Assembly (NCBI GenBank): GCA_964508765.1
Contig: CAZDVD010000012.1
Coordinates: 1-64,000, forward strand
Origin: JABMPR01 sp964508765
GTDB lineage: Bacteria; Fidelibacterota; UBA8477; JABMPR01
Direction: 5' to 3'
DNA length: 64,000 nucleotides
Positions 53,936 through 62,503 of this stretch are shown piece after piece (the first letter of the stretch is position 1; the number at the start of each line of letters is the position of its first letter). Made by a program: the position numbers and the translations under genes. The notes beneath the pieces were generated by a model. That model made no database searches. It was not told the DNA's origin and saw only the letters and a list, made by a program, of their open reading frames with translations.

Positions 53936-55180
53936 ATGCAATCACTTGTATTTAGATCTACTACGCGGACGCTTTGCTTTCTGAGTATGGTTTTAGTTTT
54001 TGGTTTTGTGAGAGGTTTGGCATACAGCACCGACCACGTTGTACTCGTGATTATAGATGGGCTACGTTATAGCGAGGGGCTGGGTGACCCCTCCCATGCA
54101 CAGGTCCCCCACATGGCTTCTCTGGCTGAGCAGGGTAGTCTTATAAGCGATTTTCAAAATAATGGATTCACCTATACCAGTCGTGCCATTCCTGCTATCT
54201 GGTGTGGTGCCTGGACTGATATTAATACCTTTAGCGACCCCACATGCAATGGTAGCTCAAACAATACGACAGAGCTCCCCACCGTGTTTGAATACTATCG
54301 AAAACAACTTGACAGGCCGGCTGAAGACTGTGTTTACACGCTAAAGGAACTCTGCCCCTGGAAAGCGAGTCTTGATCCAAATTATGGTATGGACTACTGG
54401 CCCCTGTACCATGCAGTTGGGTATAGCGATGAAGATGTTTGGCATGAAACCGAGGAGGTGATTGCCAATCAAGCGCCTCATTTTTTATTGATGTATCTGG
54501 CTGATGTGGATCATGCAGGACATTCAGGCGTCTGGAGTAACTATATCAATGCCATTTCAATTGCCGATAGTCTGGTTGGCGAACTCTGGACCACCCTTCA
54601 ATCAGACTCAGCTTACGCTGGGAAAACGACCATGCTGGTAACCAATGATCATGGTCGCCACACTAATAATTTTTCAGGACATGGTGATGACTGTGACGGT
54701 TGTCGCCATATTCAACTTCTGGCTGTTGGACCTGATATCCATACTGGACTGATTTCAGATATCTCGCGTACCATTCCAGACATTGCTCCTACCATAGGAG
54801 AGTTACTTGGTTTTACTACGGAAGAGGCTACTGGAACAGCCATGTTGGAATTGATAGATCAAACATTGGATGTCGAGAAAGAGAATAGGGGTCTTGCTCC
54901 GGTTTCACTTTCCCTGAATCGTCTGTACCCGAGCCCCTTTAACGCCCAACTGAATATTCAGTATGAGTTGAGAGACTCTCGCCCGACCAGAATGAGCATT
55001 TTCAATTTGAGGGGTGATCTGGTCTGGAGCCGAGATCTGTCTCAAGATGGGCGCGGAGAGAATACAATAACATGGGACGCCAAAACTCAACGCGGGGAGG
55101 TGTTACCTTCAGGTGTTTTTATCGTACAGCTCTCAAATCAAGATTTTTCACAATCGCAAAAGATACTGCTGCTGAAATAA
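53936..55180 (+). CDS. Secreted alkaline phosphatase-superfamily protein with C-terminal sorting tail
   Basis: 414 residues. An N-terminal signal segment (about 10-30) is followed by an alkaline phosphatase/phosphodiesterase fold: 'VVLVIIDGLRYSEG' (first metal Asp), 'YTSRAIPAIWCGAW' where the Ser/Thr nucleophile lies, 'LADVDHAGHSG' and 'LVTNDHGRHTNNFSGHGDDC'. The last 80 residues ('LYPSPFNAQLNIQYEL', 'GEVLPSGVFIVQL', 'SQKILLLK') form a FlgD-like/type IX-type sorting domain. It should be secreted or surface-bound and act on phosphate or phosphodiester substrates. It starts at ATG 53936 and is divergent from the ubiA-like gene. Confidence 0.86.
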   Translation: MQSLVFRSTTRTLCFLSMVLVFGFVRGLAYSTDHVVLVIIDGLRYSEGLGDPSHAQVPHMASLAEQGSLISDFQNNGFTYTSRAIPAIWCGAWTDINTFSDPTCNGSSNNTTELPTVFEYYRKQLDRPAEDCVYTLKELCPWKASLDPNYGMDYWPLYHAVGYSDEDVWHETEEVIANQAPHFLLMYLADVDHAGHSGVWSNYINAISIADSLVGELWTTLQSDSAYAGKTTMLVTNDHGRHTNNFSGHGDDCDGCRHIQLLAVGPDIHTGLISDISRTIPDIAPTIGELLGFTTEEATGTAMLELIDQTLDVEKENRGLAPVSLSLNRLYPSPFNAQLNIQYELRDSRPTRMSIFNLRGDLVWSRDLSQDGRGENTITWDAKTQRGEVLPSGVFIVQLSNQDFSQSQKILLLK

Positions 55181-55192
55181 CAGAGGTGATGT

Positions 55193-55996
55193 ATGAATGA
55201 TGTCAAAAAATATACCCAGGCCAATCGGGAAGCCTGGAATGAAGCCATGCCCCGTCATCAAGAATTCAATGGAGACAAATGGGATAAAGCATTCTCGTCT
55301 CCTGGTTTTTCGGTGATTACAGAGCCAGAATTGTCGCTGATTCAAGCACTGAATATTCAGGGCCAGAAGATTGCCCATGTCTGCTGTAATAATGGCGTAG
55401 AGTTGATGTCTCTCAAAAATATGGGTGCCGGAGAATGTGTGGGGTTTGATATTTCTGATAGTGCCATTCAAGAAGCTCAGGAAAGAGCTGACAGGCTAGA
55501 TATCTCATGCGAATTTGTTCAAGCCGATATCTATGAGATTCCTGAGATCTACCACGATACCTTTGACATCGTTTACATCAGTATTGGCTGTCTGGGATGG
55601 ATGCCAGGCATACAGCGCTTCTTTGGTAAAATAGCCTCATTGCTCAATGAAGACGGTGAGCTTTTCATCCATGAATCTCATCCCTTCTCTGAAATGCTTT
55701 CTGCAGACGAACAGGATAATGTGGACCCCATGCAAATCATTGAACCCTATTTTAAGAAGGACCCCTATATAGATAATGACGGAATTGATTACGTGGGAAA
55801 TACCACGTATAAATCGAAAACCATGTACTGGTTTGTGTGGACCCTGTCAGACATTCTTATGGGTATTATTGATAATGGTATGAAAGTGAGACATTTCTCT
55901 GAATACCCCGATGATATTTCCACCCAACATGGCAAAAATCAGGAAAAGGGTCCTGATATTCCCCTCAGCTACATATTGATTGCTGAAAAAGAGTAG
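55193..55996 (+). CDS. SAM-dependent methyltransferase
   Basis: 267 residues. Motif I is the variant 'IAHVCCNNGVEL', followed by 'CVGFDISDSAIQEA' and 'EFVQADIYEI', a class I methyltransferase fold with an unusual cysteine pair in place of the usual glycines. The start has AGAGGTGA upstream. It is 11 bp before a membrane methyltransferase gene. The substrate is unknown. Confidence 0.85.
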   Translation: MNDVKKYTQANREAWNEAMPRHQEFNGDKWDKAFSSPGFSVITEPELSLIQALNIQGQKIAHVCCNNGVELMSLKNMGAGECVGFDISDSAIQEAQERADRLDISCEFVQADIYEIPEIYHDTFDIVYISIGCLGWMPGIQRFFGKIASLLNEDGELFIHESHPFSEMLSADEQDNVDPMQIIEPYFKKDPYIDNDGIDYVGNTTYKSKTMYWFVWTLSDILMGIIDNGMKVRHFSEYPDDISTQHGKNQEKGPDIPLSYILIAEKE

Positions 55997-56007
55997 GAAG
56001 AGCTGAT

Positions 56008-56715
56008 ATGTCCAACATGATTTCAGTCATCCATAAAGCGACCAACTATTTAAGCCACGACCTCTTTGGGGGGCCAAGAGTTCTAAGTTTTAACTGGGTC
56101 ATCAATTTCCAAAAAGGAATGGCGCTCTTCTGGGTCTTGGGTTTGATGCTATTCTATGAAAATTATTCAACACAGGCCTGGGTGTATCTGGCTTTGCATG
56201 GCAGTTATGGTATCATCTGGATTCTTAAGGATGTTGTTTTCCCGGACAGCAAGTGGCAGACCAAGATTACTTTTGGTGGTGCTGTTATGGCCATCGCAGC
56301 GGTGCTGGGGCCATATTGGGTGGCACCCTACCTCTTGATATCACCCATTCTTGGTGATGCACATGTTGGTGCCAATTGGATGTGGACTGCTGTTGCGATT
56401 TTTATTTATGCCACAGGCTTGGCTCTCATGCTCACAGCAGATGCTCAAAAATTCTATACCTTGAAATTTCAAAAAGGGCTTATTACTTCAGGGATGTTTC
56501 GCTTAATCAGACACCCCAACTACCTCGGTGAAATGATGATTTATGGTTCCTTCGCTCTCATTGTCTGGCATTGGATTCCCTGGGCCATTTTGGCCTGGGT
56601 CTGGTTGGGATATTTCTCTATTAATATCATCATGAAGGAAAGATCCATGTCTCGCTATGAAGAATGGACCGAATACAAAAAACAATCGTGGTATTTGATT
56701 CCGTATATTCTCTAA
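56008..56715 (+). CDS. Membrane methyltransferase-like protein (DUF1295/ICMT type)
   Basis: 235 residues with about six transmembrane helices. The C-terminal signature 'GMFRLIRHPNYLGEMMIYGSFAL' and a late 'KERSMSRYEEWTEYKKQSWYLIPYIL' tail match the isoprenylcysteine carboxyl methyltransferase-like / steroid 5-alpha-reductase-like (DUF1295) group. It probably shares a transcript with the preceding methyltransferase. Confidence 0.82.
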   Translation: MSNMISVIHKATNYLSHDLFGGPRVLSFNWVINFQKGMALFWVLGLMLFYENYSTQAWVYLALHGSYGIIWILKDVVFPDSKWQTKITFGGAVMAIAAVLGPYWVAPYLLISPILGDAHVGANWMWTAVAIFIYATGLALMLTADAQKFYTLKFQKGLITSGMFRLIRHPNYLGEMMIYGSFALIVWHWIPWAILAWVWLGYFSINIIMKERSMSRYEEWTEYKKQSWYLIPYIL

Positions 56716-56953
56716 ATCATCAACTGATCGTAGCCAAAGCTTGCCTATAACCTTGAAATACGAATGTATTAACTAGTTTACCAACTATAACATAAAAGTA
56801 TTAATCCCAAAAAACAATTGCCTTAATAATTTTAACCGTTTGGGCTAATTTTGTTGGCAAAAGAAGAATTGTGAACCTATGTTTGCCTGATTTTGACACA
56901 GGTCAACGGAGAGGGCCTGTAACTGATTAAAACCCGTTTTTAAAAGGCACATC

Positions 56954-58171
56954 ATGAGCATCAGCCAACTTGCAAAATCCATCCCAGCATCCCCTACGCT
57001 GGCCTTAAACGATACTGCACGTATCCTGAAGGAAAAGGGAGAGGCGGTTATCCACCTCGGGGGCGGTGAACCGAAAAGTAAAGCACCAATCGATGCGATT
57101 TTATCCGCATCCGCAAAACTGAATTCAGCTGAGATCAAATATACACCAACGGAGGGAATTTTACCACTGCGTCAAGCAGTTGTCCGTTATACAGAAGAAA
57201 ACTATGGCCACATGACTACCCCTAAGAATATTCTCATTTCCAATGGAGCCAAGCAATCACTGTCTATTTTATTGCTGTCTATTATTGATCCGCAGGATGA
57301 AGTCATTATTTTGGCACCCTATTGGGTCAGTTATCCTGAAATGATCAAATTGGCATACGGAAAGCCTGTGATTGTCACACCTGAAGGCGGCGGCCTGGAA
57401 CCTAACATGGATGATATTACCCAGGCAGTCGGGTCTTATACAAAAGCCATCATTGTAAATAGTCCAAGCAATCCATCCGGTGCAATTTATTCAAAAGAGC
57501 TCATCGCTGAATTGGTCAAGTATTGTGAGAAGAAAGAAATCTATCTCATTATGGATGATATTTACCATAAACTGGTCTTTGATGGAAATGAATGGACATC
57601 ACCCTATCAGTTTGCCAGGGCCAATGAGGAGAAATCAAAATTGATCGTGGTGAATGGGGTTTCCAAGGCCTACGCCATGACGGGCTTCCGAATTGGATGG
57701 GCAGTAGCCAATACAAAGATAATAGAAGCGATGAATAATATTCAGGCGCAGACAACGTCATGCGCCTCAGCCTTGTTACAGGTCGCTGCTGTTGGAGCAT
57801 TGAATGGTATTCAAAGTGGTGTGGAAAGCCTCCGAACTACATTACAGAATAATCGTGATATCATGATCAATGAGTTAAGAACCATTGATGGTGTCCGAGT
57901 TGAAAAACCCGGTGGTACCTTCTACTGTTTCCCGAATTTTAGTGCCTATGAGAAAAGTGCCGCCAAGTTGAGTAAACTCCTGCTGGAGAAAGTCCGGGTC
58001 GTTACGGTTCCAGGAAATGAATTTGGTATGGATGGACACCTCAGACTGAGCTATTGTGGCAGTATCAAGGATATCAAGGACGGTGTCGACCGCATCAAGT
58101 GGGCCCTGGATCCCAAGGCCCCCAATGAAATATTTATTGGTGATCGTAAAATGGTGAGGGATTGGTCATGA
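56954..58171 (+). CDS. Pyridoxal-phosphate aminotransferase class I/II (aspartate aminotransferase type)
   Basis: 405 residues. The PLP lysine is in 'NGVSKAYAMTGFRIGW', with 'NSPSNPSG' and 'MDDIYHKLVFDG' before it and the C-terminal 'LRLSYCG' arginine motif. It swaps amino groups between aspartate-like donors and 2-oxo acids. Its stop overlaps the pckA start (ATGA), so it links amino-acid transamination to oxaloacetate/PEP metabolism. Confidence 0.92.
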   Translation: MSISQLAKSIPASPTLALNDTARILKEKGEAVIHLGGGEPKSKAPIDAILSASAKLNSAEIKYTPTEGILPLRQAVVRYTEENYGHMTTPKNILISNGAKQSLSILLLSIIDPQDEVIILAPYWVSYPEMIKLAYGKPVIVTPEGGGLEPNMDDITQAVGSYTKAIIVNSPSNPSGAIYSKELIAELVKYCEKKEIYLIMDDIYHKLVFDGNEWTSPYQFARANEEKSKLIVVNGVSKAYAMTGFRIGWAVANTKIIEAMNNIQAQTTSCASALLQVAAVGALNGIQSGVESLRTTLQNNRDIMINELRTIDGVRVEKPGGTFYCFPNFSAYEKSAAKLSKLLLEKVRVVTVPGNEFGMDGHLRLSYCGSIKDIKDGVDRIKWALDPKAPNEIFIGDRKMVRDWS

Positions 58172-59811
58172 AACAGCATCTTGGTCTGGCCAGCCCGGCA
58201 GCCGCGGAGAAAAATGCCACAGCAAGCGACTATGGCCTGGAAAATCATGGCTTAAAAAATCTGAACAATGTGTATTGGAACCTGCATACAGCTCCCCTTT
58301 ATGAAGAAATTCTTTTTCGCGGGGAAGGCAAGATGATGAATAACGGTCCCATCCTCATGAATACAGGCAAACATACTGCCCGAGCTGCCAATGATAAGCT
58401 GGTGGTCAAAGAGGATCTTACCCGGGAAGACATCTGGTGGGGTGAATACAACAGACCTTATCCAGAGTCTAAGTTTGCGGTACTGTTCTCCCGGGTACAG
58501 GCTTATCTCCAGGGCAAGGATGTTTTTGTCCAGGATTGTCATGTTGGTGCAGATGAAAACTATGCCCTGCCCATCCGCATTATTACTGAATATGCCTGGC
58601 AGAGTCTTTTCGCTCACAACATGTTCATCCCGCTTATCAAGAAGGAAGATCAGAAACGACATGTTCCTGATTTCACAGTCATTACTGTCCCCGATTTTAT
58701 CGGTGCGCCTGAGATGGATGGGACCAACAGTCCCACCTTTATTGCACTGAACTTTGAAAAGCGCATTGCCATCATAGGTGGAACCAAGTATGCCGGAGAA
58801 ATCAAAAAGTCTGTTTTTACGGTCATGAATTACCTACTGCCCAAGCAGAATGTTTTGTCCATGCACTGTTCCGCCAATATGGGCGACGATGGAGATACGG
58901 CTATTTTCTTTGGTCTGTCAGGTACGGGTAAAACTACACTCTCTGCTGATCCCAAACGTCATCTTATTGGTGATGATGAACATGGCTGGAGCGATGAAGG
59001 TGTTTTTAATTTTGAGGGTGGTTGTTACGCCAAAGTGATTCAGTTGAGCCCGGAGGCTGAGCCCCAAATCTATGCCTGTACTGAAAAATTTGGGACCATC
59101 CTGGAAAATGTGATTTATGATTCTGTCACTCGGAAACTGGATCTGGATGATCCGACACGCACAGAGAATACACGTGCTTCCTACCCGCTCCACTTTATTG
59201 ATAATGCTGTGGAAGAGGCCCGAGGCGGACATGCGAAAAATATTTTCATGCTGACCTGTGATGCCAATGGGGTTTTACCTCCTATTGCGAAACTGTCTCC
59301 AGAGCAGGCCATGTATCACTTTATCTCAGGATACACATCGAAAGTTGCTGGAACAGAGGTTGGTCTGGGGTCTGAACCCCAATCGACTTTCAGCGCTTGC
59401 TTTGGTGCCCCCTTTATGGTGCATCATCCCTACTACTATGCCCAACTACTAAAGGAGCGGATCAAGAAGCATGATGTGGATTGTTGGCTGGTCAACACGG
59501 GCTGGACCGGGGGTCCCTTTGGTATTGGTAAACGTATGAGTATTCAACATACCAGAGCTCTGTTAAATGCTGCCCTGGAAGGCAAGCTGAAGGATGTTGA
59601 GTACCGCGTGGATCCTGTGTTTGGATTCCAGGTTCCGCTCACAGGTGAAGGTGTGCCTGAGAAGGTGTTGGACCCTGCTCAGACCTGGCCCAGCAAGGAT
59701 GCTTACACTGCTAAATATGAGCAACTCGCGCGTTTGTTTATTGAAAACTTCAAGAAATTCATGGAGGGTATGCCTTCTGAGATTCTGGCGGCGGGACCTA
59801 AAATAAAATAG
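58168..59811 (+). CDS. pckA: Phosphoenolpyruvate carboxykinase (ATP)
   Basis: About 547 residues from ATG 58168. P-loop 'GLSGTGKTTLSAD' near residue 249, 'DDEHGWSDEGVFNFEGGCYAK' and 'NTGWTGGPFGIGKRM' mark the ATP-dependent PckA family. It converts oxaloacetate to PEP with ATP. It is translationally coupled to the aminotransferase gene, which can supply oxaloacetate from aspartate. It ends at a dispersed palindrome followed by a terminator. Confidence 0.96.
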   Translation: MKQHLGLASPAAAEKNATASDYGLENHGLKNLNNVYWNLHTAPLYEEILFRGEGKMMNNGPILMNTGKHTARAANDKLVVKEDLTREDIWWGEYNRPYPESKFAVLFSRVQAYLQGKDVFVQDCHVGADENYALPIRIITEYAWQSLFAHNMFIPLIKKEDQKRHVPDFTVITVPDFIGAPEMDGTNSPTFIALNFEKRIAIIGGTKYAGEIKKSVFTVMNYLLPKQNVLSMHCSANMGDDGDTAIFFGLSGTGKTTLSADPKRHLIGDDEHGWSDEGVFNFEGGCYAKVIQLSPEAEPQIYACTEKFGTILENVIYDSVTRKLDLDDPTRTENTRASYPLHFIDNAVEEARGGHAKNIFMLTCDANGVLPPIAKLSPEQAMYHFISGYTSKVAGTEVGLGSEPQSTFSACFGAPFMVHHPYYYAQLLKERIKKHDVDCWLVNTGWTGGPFGIGKRMSIQHTRALLNAALEGKLKDVEYRVDPVFGFQVPLTGEGVPEKVLDPAQTWPSKDAYTAKYEQLARLFIENFKKFMEGMPSEILAAGPKIK

Positions 59812-59820
59812 TATAGCCAT

Positions 59821-59886
59821 AACCTTGCGAAGGTTTCCGTCTACGCCCTATGGGCTACGCCGGACAGGTAAAACCTTCGCAAGGTT
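59821..59886. repeat. Dispersed palindrome 'AACCTTGCGAAGGTTT', copy 3, with 33-bp insert in the loop
   Basis: The two 16-bp arms (59821-59836 and 59871-59886) are identical to copies 1 and 2. In place of the 1-nt centre there are 34 nt, containing a second hairpin-like module that ends CGCCGGACAGG. The insertion is exactly at the symmetry centre. Confidence 0.8.
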
Positions 59887-59894
59887 CATAACTG

Positions 59895-59922
59895 AAATGG
59901 GGTTCTTATGGCCCCCTTTTTT
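59895..59922 (+). terminator. Terminator after pckA
   Basis: A short GGGG/CCCC stem flanked by an A-run and followed by TTTTTT, just downstream of the palindrome. Confidence 0.6.
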
Positions 59923-59946
59923 GTATATGAGAATAATTAAACCTGC

Positions 59947-59986
59947 TGTCATTGCGACCCTGAGTTCATCGAAGGGGAAGCAATCT
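59947..59986 (+). repeat. Dispersed 'GTCATTGCGA...GCAATCTC' family, copy 4
   Basis: Exact terminal words GTCATTGCGA and GCAATCTC about 40 nt apart. The middle is shared with copy 3 at 48719-48758. Confidence 0.65.
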
Positions 59987-60158
59987 CGGCTTGATGGTAG
60001 GGTATGGAGATAACTTCGGTTATTTCATCCCTTCGCTATGATGGTTAGGGAGAGATTTTTGTTTATAGCTGTTCCCCTTGAAGCAGAATGACTTTTCTTA
60101 TTATGCCCTTAAATAAAGGAAAAATGCCCTGAACGGGCCAAGTGTGGTTTTTTACAAG

Positions 60159-60178
60159 GCGAGGATTATAATCCTCGC
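60159..60178. repeat. Dispersed palindrome 'GCGAGGATTATAATCCTCGC', copy 2
   Basis: A perfect 20-bp palindrome followed by TTTGTG, as in the copy at 39556-39574 (CTTGTG). It lies 10 nt after the stop of the minus-strand gene at 60188. Confidence 0.75.
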
Positions 60179-60187
60179 TTTGTGTTT

Positions 60188-60637
60188 TCAGGAAAGCTGC
60201 TTCTTAAAGGAAAACACACCCTGTTCCCAGAAGACCTTACTGCTAACCAGCAGAGCAGTACCAATACTGATATCCAGAGTGGCAACTGCAACGAGAAAAG
60301 TATGATTTCCCTGAGAGGCTCTTGAGAGAAATGCGCCCAGAGCAATCATTGAAGCGAGAGCGATAAAAAACTGAACTCGGTAAAATTGACCCAGTTTGGG
60401 TGATGTCAGGGAATCGATACGAACCAGGTTCTTGCGACAACTTTTGAGAAAGATATAGCGGGTTTTCACCAGGCCAACAGCTATACCGGCACTCCAGCTA
60501 AAGAGACGGCCCCAGCCATGGGGTTCCAGATTATATGCTTCGCTTGCCAACTCGGCACCTTTATTAAAGAGAATCACTGGACCAATATACCAGATCAAGG
60601 CAGCCAGCAATTTCAGTGTTTTGTGTGATACATTCAT
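60188..60637 (-). CDS. Membrane protein, unknown function
   Basis: 149 residues with four predicted transmembrane helices (about 8-25, 42-58, 88-106, 112-132). No family recognised. It stands alone. Confidence 0.65.
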   Translation of the reverse strand: MNVSHKTLKLLAALIWYIGPVILFNKGAELASEAYNLEPHGWGRLFSWSAGIAVGLVKTRYIFLKSCRKNLVRIDSLTSPKLGQFYRVQFFIALASMIALGAFLSRASQGNHTFLVAVATLDISIGTALLVSSKVFWEQGVFSFKKQLS

Positions 60638-60749
60638 ATTGACTCAAAGTAAGCGTATTATCTCGTGAGTAAAGAAAATCTGCACATCAAGATTTTTGTA
60701 TGTAATGTGTTTTCGAAAGATTAACATTGTTCGATAAAGAGGACAAATT

Positions 60750-62210
60750 GTGCTGAAGAGACACCTCACATCACTATCCACAATAATCGTGATCTGGCTA
60801 CTATTCCAGTCTTGTGCAAAGGACATAGACAAACCTGATCCAGGTTCGGGTCCTTCTGACCTGACCATACTTTACACCAACGATGAGCACGGTTGGATAT
60901 CTGAAACCAGCGAGGCTGAGGGGGCTGCAAAACTTATGGGTCTCTGGAGAGATGAAGAGGGCTATTCTGAAAACAGCTCTTACATCATTCTCAGCGGAGG
61001 TGATAATTGGACAGGTCAGGCCATATCAACATGGTTTCAAGGTGAGTCCACTGTAGAAACCATGAATGCCATGGGATATAGCGCCGCAGCCATTGGAAAT
61101 CATGAGTTCGATTTTGAAGTGTCTGGTCTTCGAGAGCGAGTCGCCCAGGCAGACTTTCCCTATCTTTCTGCCAATATTCGGTTGAAGTCAGATGGTAGTA
61201 TTCCAGATTTTGCTCAACCTTATGTCATCACTGAGGTCAATGGGATTCTAGTAGGCATTGTTGGGTTAACCACAACAAGCACCAGCTACACAACCTTTCC
61301 CACCTATGTTGAGGACTACAATTTTGTTTCCTATGAGGGCGCGCTTGAGGAATGGGTCCCACAGGTCTGGGCTGAAGGCGTCGAGATCGTTTTATGCATT
61401 GCTCATATTTGCCATAGCGAAATGCGTGATCTGCTTTCCCTTGCCGAGGAATTGGAGATCACCATGATTGGAGGCGGACATTGCAATGAGCTTGTCAGCG
61501 AGATCCGTGGTAATGGCAGGGTGGCTCTCATTGAGGGGGGCTGGGGAATGCGACATTATGCTCGTCTTGATATTTGGTATAATGACGAGGACTTGCTGGT
61601 GACAGATTTGGAGGCGATGACCAATGGAAATCTTGGAGGCACGCCTGACCCTGTGGTCGAAAGCATTGTTAGTTCCTGGGAGGCTGCAACAGATGAAGCC
61701 CTGGGGGAGGTCATTGGTTATCTTGATAATTTGATTCCCAGATATTCTGCCGAAATGCATAATCTGGTTACAGATTCCTGGTTATACAGCTATCCCCGCG
61801 CCGATATCGCATTCACCAATACTGGAGGTATTCGTCAATCACTGGAGACTGGAGATATTACCAAAGGTGACATTCTTGGCGTTCTGCCCTTTAACAATAA
61901 TATCATGGAGCTCCAGCTAACAGGGCAACAAGTAATCAATAGTCTTGAAGACCATGCTGTAGCTGGGATGACCACTACAGGGGGGTATCGGCATGCTGAT
62001 GGAACCGCGCTAAAATTGGATAGCGTCTACTCAGTCCTGACGACAGATTATCTCTATGTACAAGAAAACAACTCACTCAGCACCTATGATCCAAATCCCT
62101 ATTACACGGATATGAACTATCACCAGCCCACTGTAAATTATATCCTCTCTCTGAATACAAGTACATCCAATCCTCTGGATCATTACCTGGACTATACTTC
62201 ACGCAGGTAA
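60750..62210 (+). CDS. 5'-nucleotidase/UshA-like metallophosphatase lipoprotein
   Basis: 486 residues from a GTG start with GAGGA upstream. The lipoprotein signal ends 'LLFQSC'. The N-terminal metallophosphatase domain has 'YTNDEHGW', 'SGGDNW', 'GNHEFDFE' and 'GGGHCNELV' as dimetal sites. The C-terminal 5'-nucleotidase domain has 'TNTGGIRQSLETGDITKGDILGVLPF' (key part NTGGIR) and 'NNIMELQLTG'. It likely dephosphorylates nucleotides in the periplasm, complementing the two phosphatase-like genes elsewhere in this window. Confidence 0.9.
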   Translation: MLKRHLTSLSTIIVIWLLFQSCAKDIDKPDPGSGPSDLTILYTNDEHGWISETSEAEGAAKLMGLWRDEEGYSENSSYIILSGGDNWTGQAISTWFQGESTVETMNAMGYSAAAIGNHEFDFEVSGLRERVAQADFPYLSANIRLKSDGSIPDFAQPYVITEVNGILVGIVGLTTTSTSYTTFPTYVEDYNFVSYEGALEEWVPQVWAEGVEIVLCIAHICHSEMRDLLSLAEELEITMIGGGHCNELVSEIRGNGRVALIEGGWGMRHYARLDIWYNDEDLLVTDLEAMTNGNLGGTPDPVVESIVSSWEAATDEALGEVIGYLDNLIPRYSAEMHNLVTDSWLYSYPRADIAFTNTGGIRQSLETGDITKGDILGVLPFNNNIMELQLTGQQVINSLEDHAVAGMTTTGGYRHADGTALKLDSVYSVLTTDYLYVQENNSLSTYDPNPYYTDMNYHQPTVNYILSLNTSTSNPLDHYLDYTSRR

Positions 62211-62239
62211 CACCTGCACATTAGGTTATTCTGGATGAA

Positions 62240-62485
62240 TTAATCGGGCTGCTTTGAAGCTCGGGAATTGAATAGATTACCCAGATAGAACCCGAGAATA
62301 TTGACCACCACATCGGCCAGCTTATTGCCAATCCATTCCTCTGCAAACTGGAAGGGTAAAACCAACTCTAGAAACTCCCAGCCAATAGAAATAATCAGGA
62401 AAACAGTCCAGCTAATTCTAGTGAAACGTCCTGCCAGAAACCAGATAACAAGATGAGCTACAGAGTATAGATTTAGAAGTGACAT
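62240..62485 (-). CDS. Small membrane protein, possibly VanZ-like
   Basis: 81 residues with two or three hydrophobic segments and the pattern 'GWEFLELVLPFQFAEEWIGNKLADVVVNILGFYLG', reminiscent of small VanZ-like proteins (key residues E, N, D, N). It is 18 bp downstream of the nitronate monooxygenase gene on the same strand. Function unknown. Confidence 0.65.
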   Translation of the reverse strand: MSLLNLYSVAHLVIWFLAGRFTRISWTVFLIISIGWEFLELVLPFQFAEEWIGNKLADVVVNILGFYLGNLFNSRASKQPD

Positions 62486-62503
62486 CAGTTTGAATTCAGG
62501 GAA

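Larger units (their letters stand above)
59812..60187. other. 376-bp spacer of repeats and a terminator
   Basis: No gene seen. It contains the palindrome with inserted hairpin (59821-59886), a terminator (59895-59922), a 'GTCATTGCGA' repeat (59947-59986) and a GC-rich palindrome (60159-60178). Confidence 0.7.
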
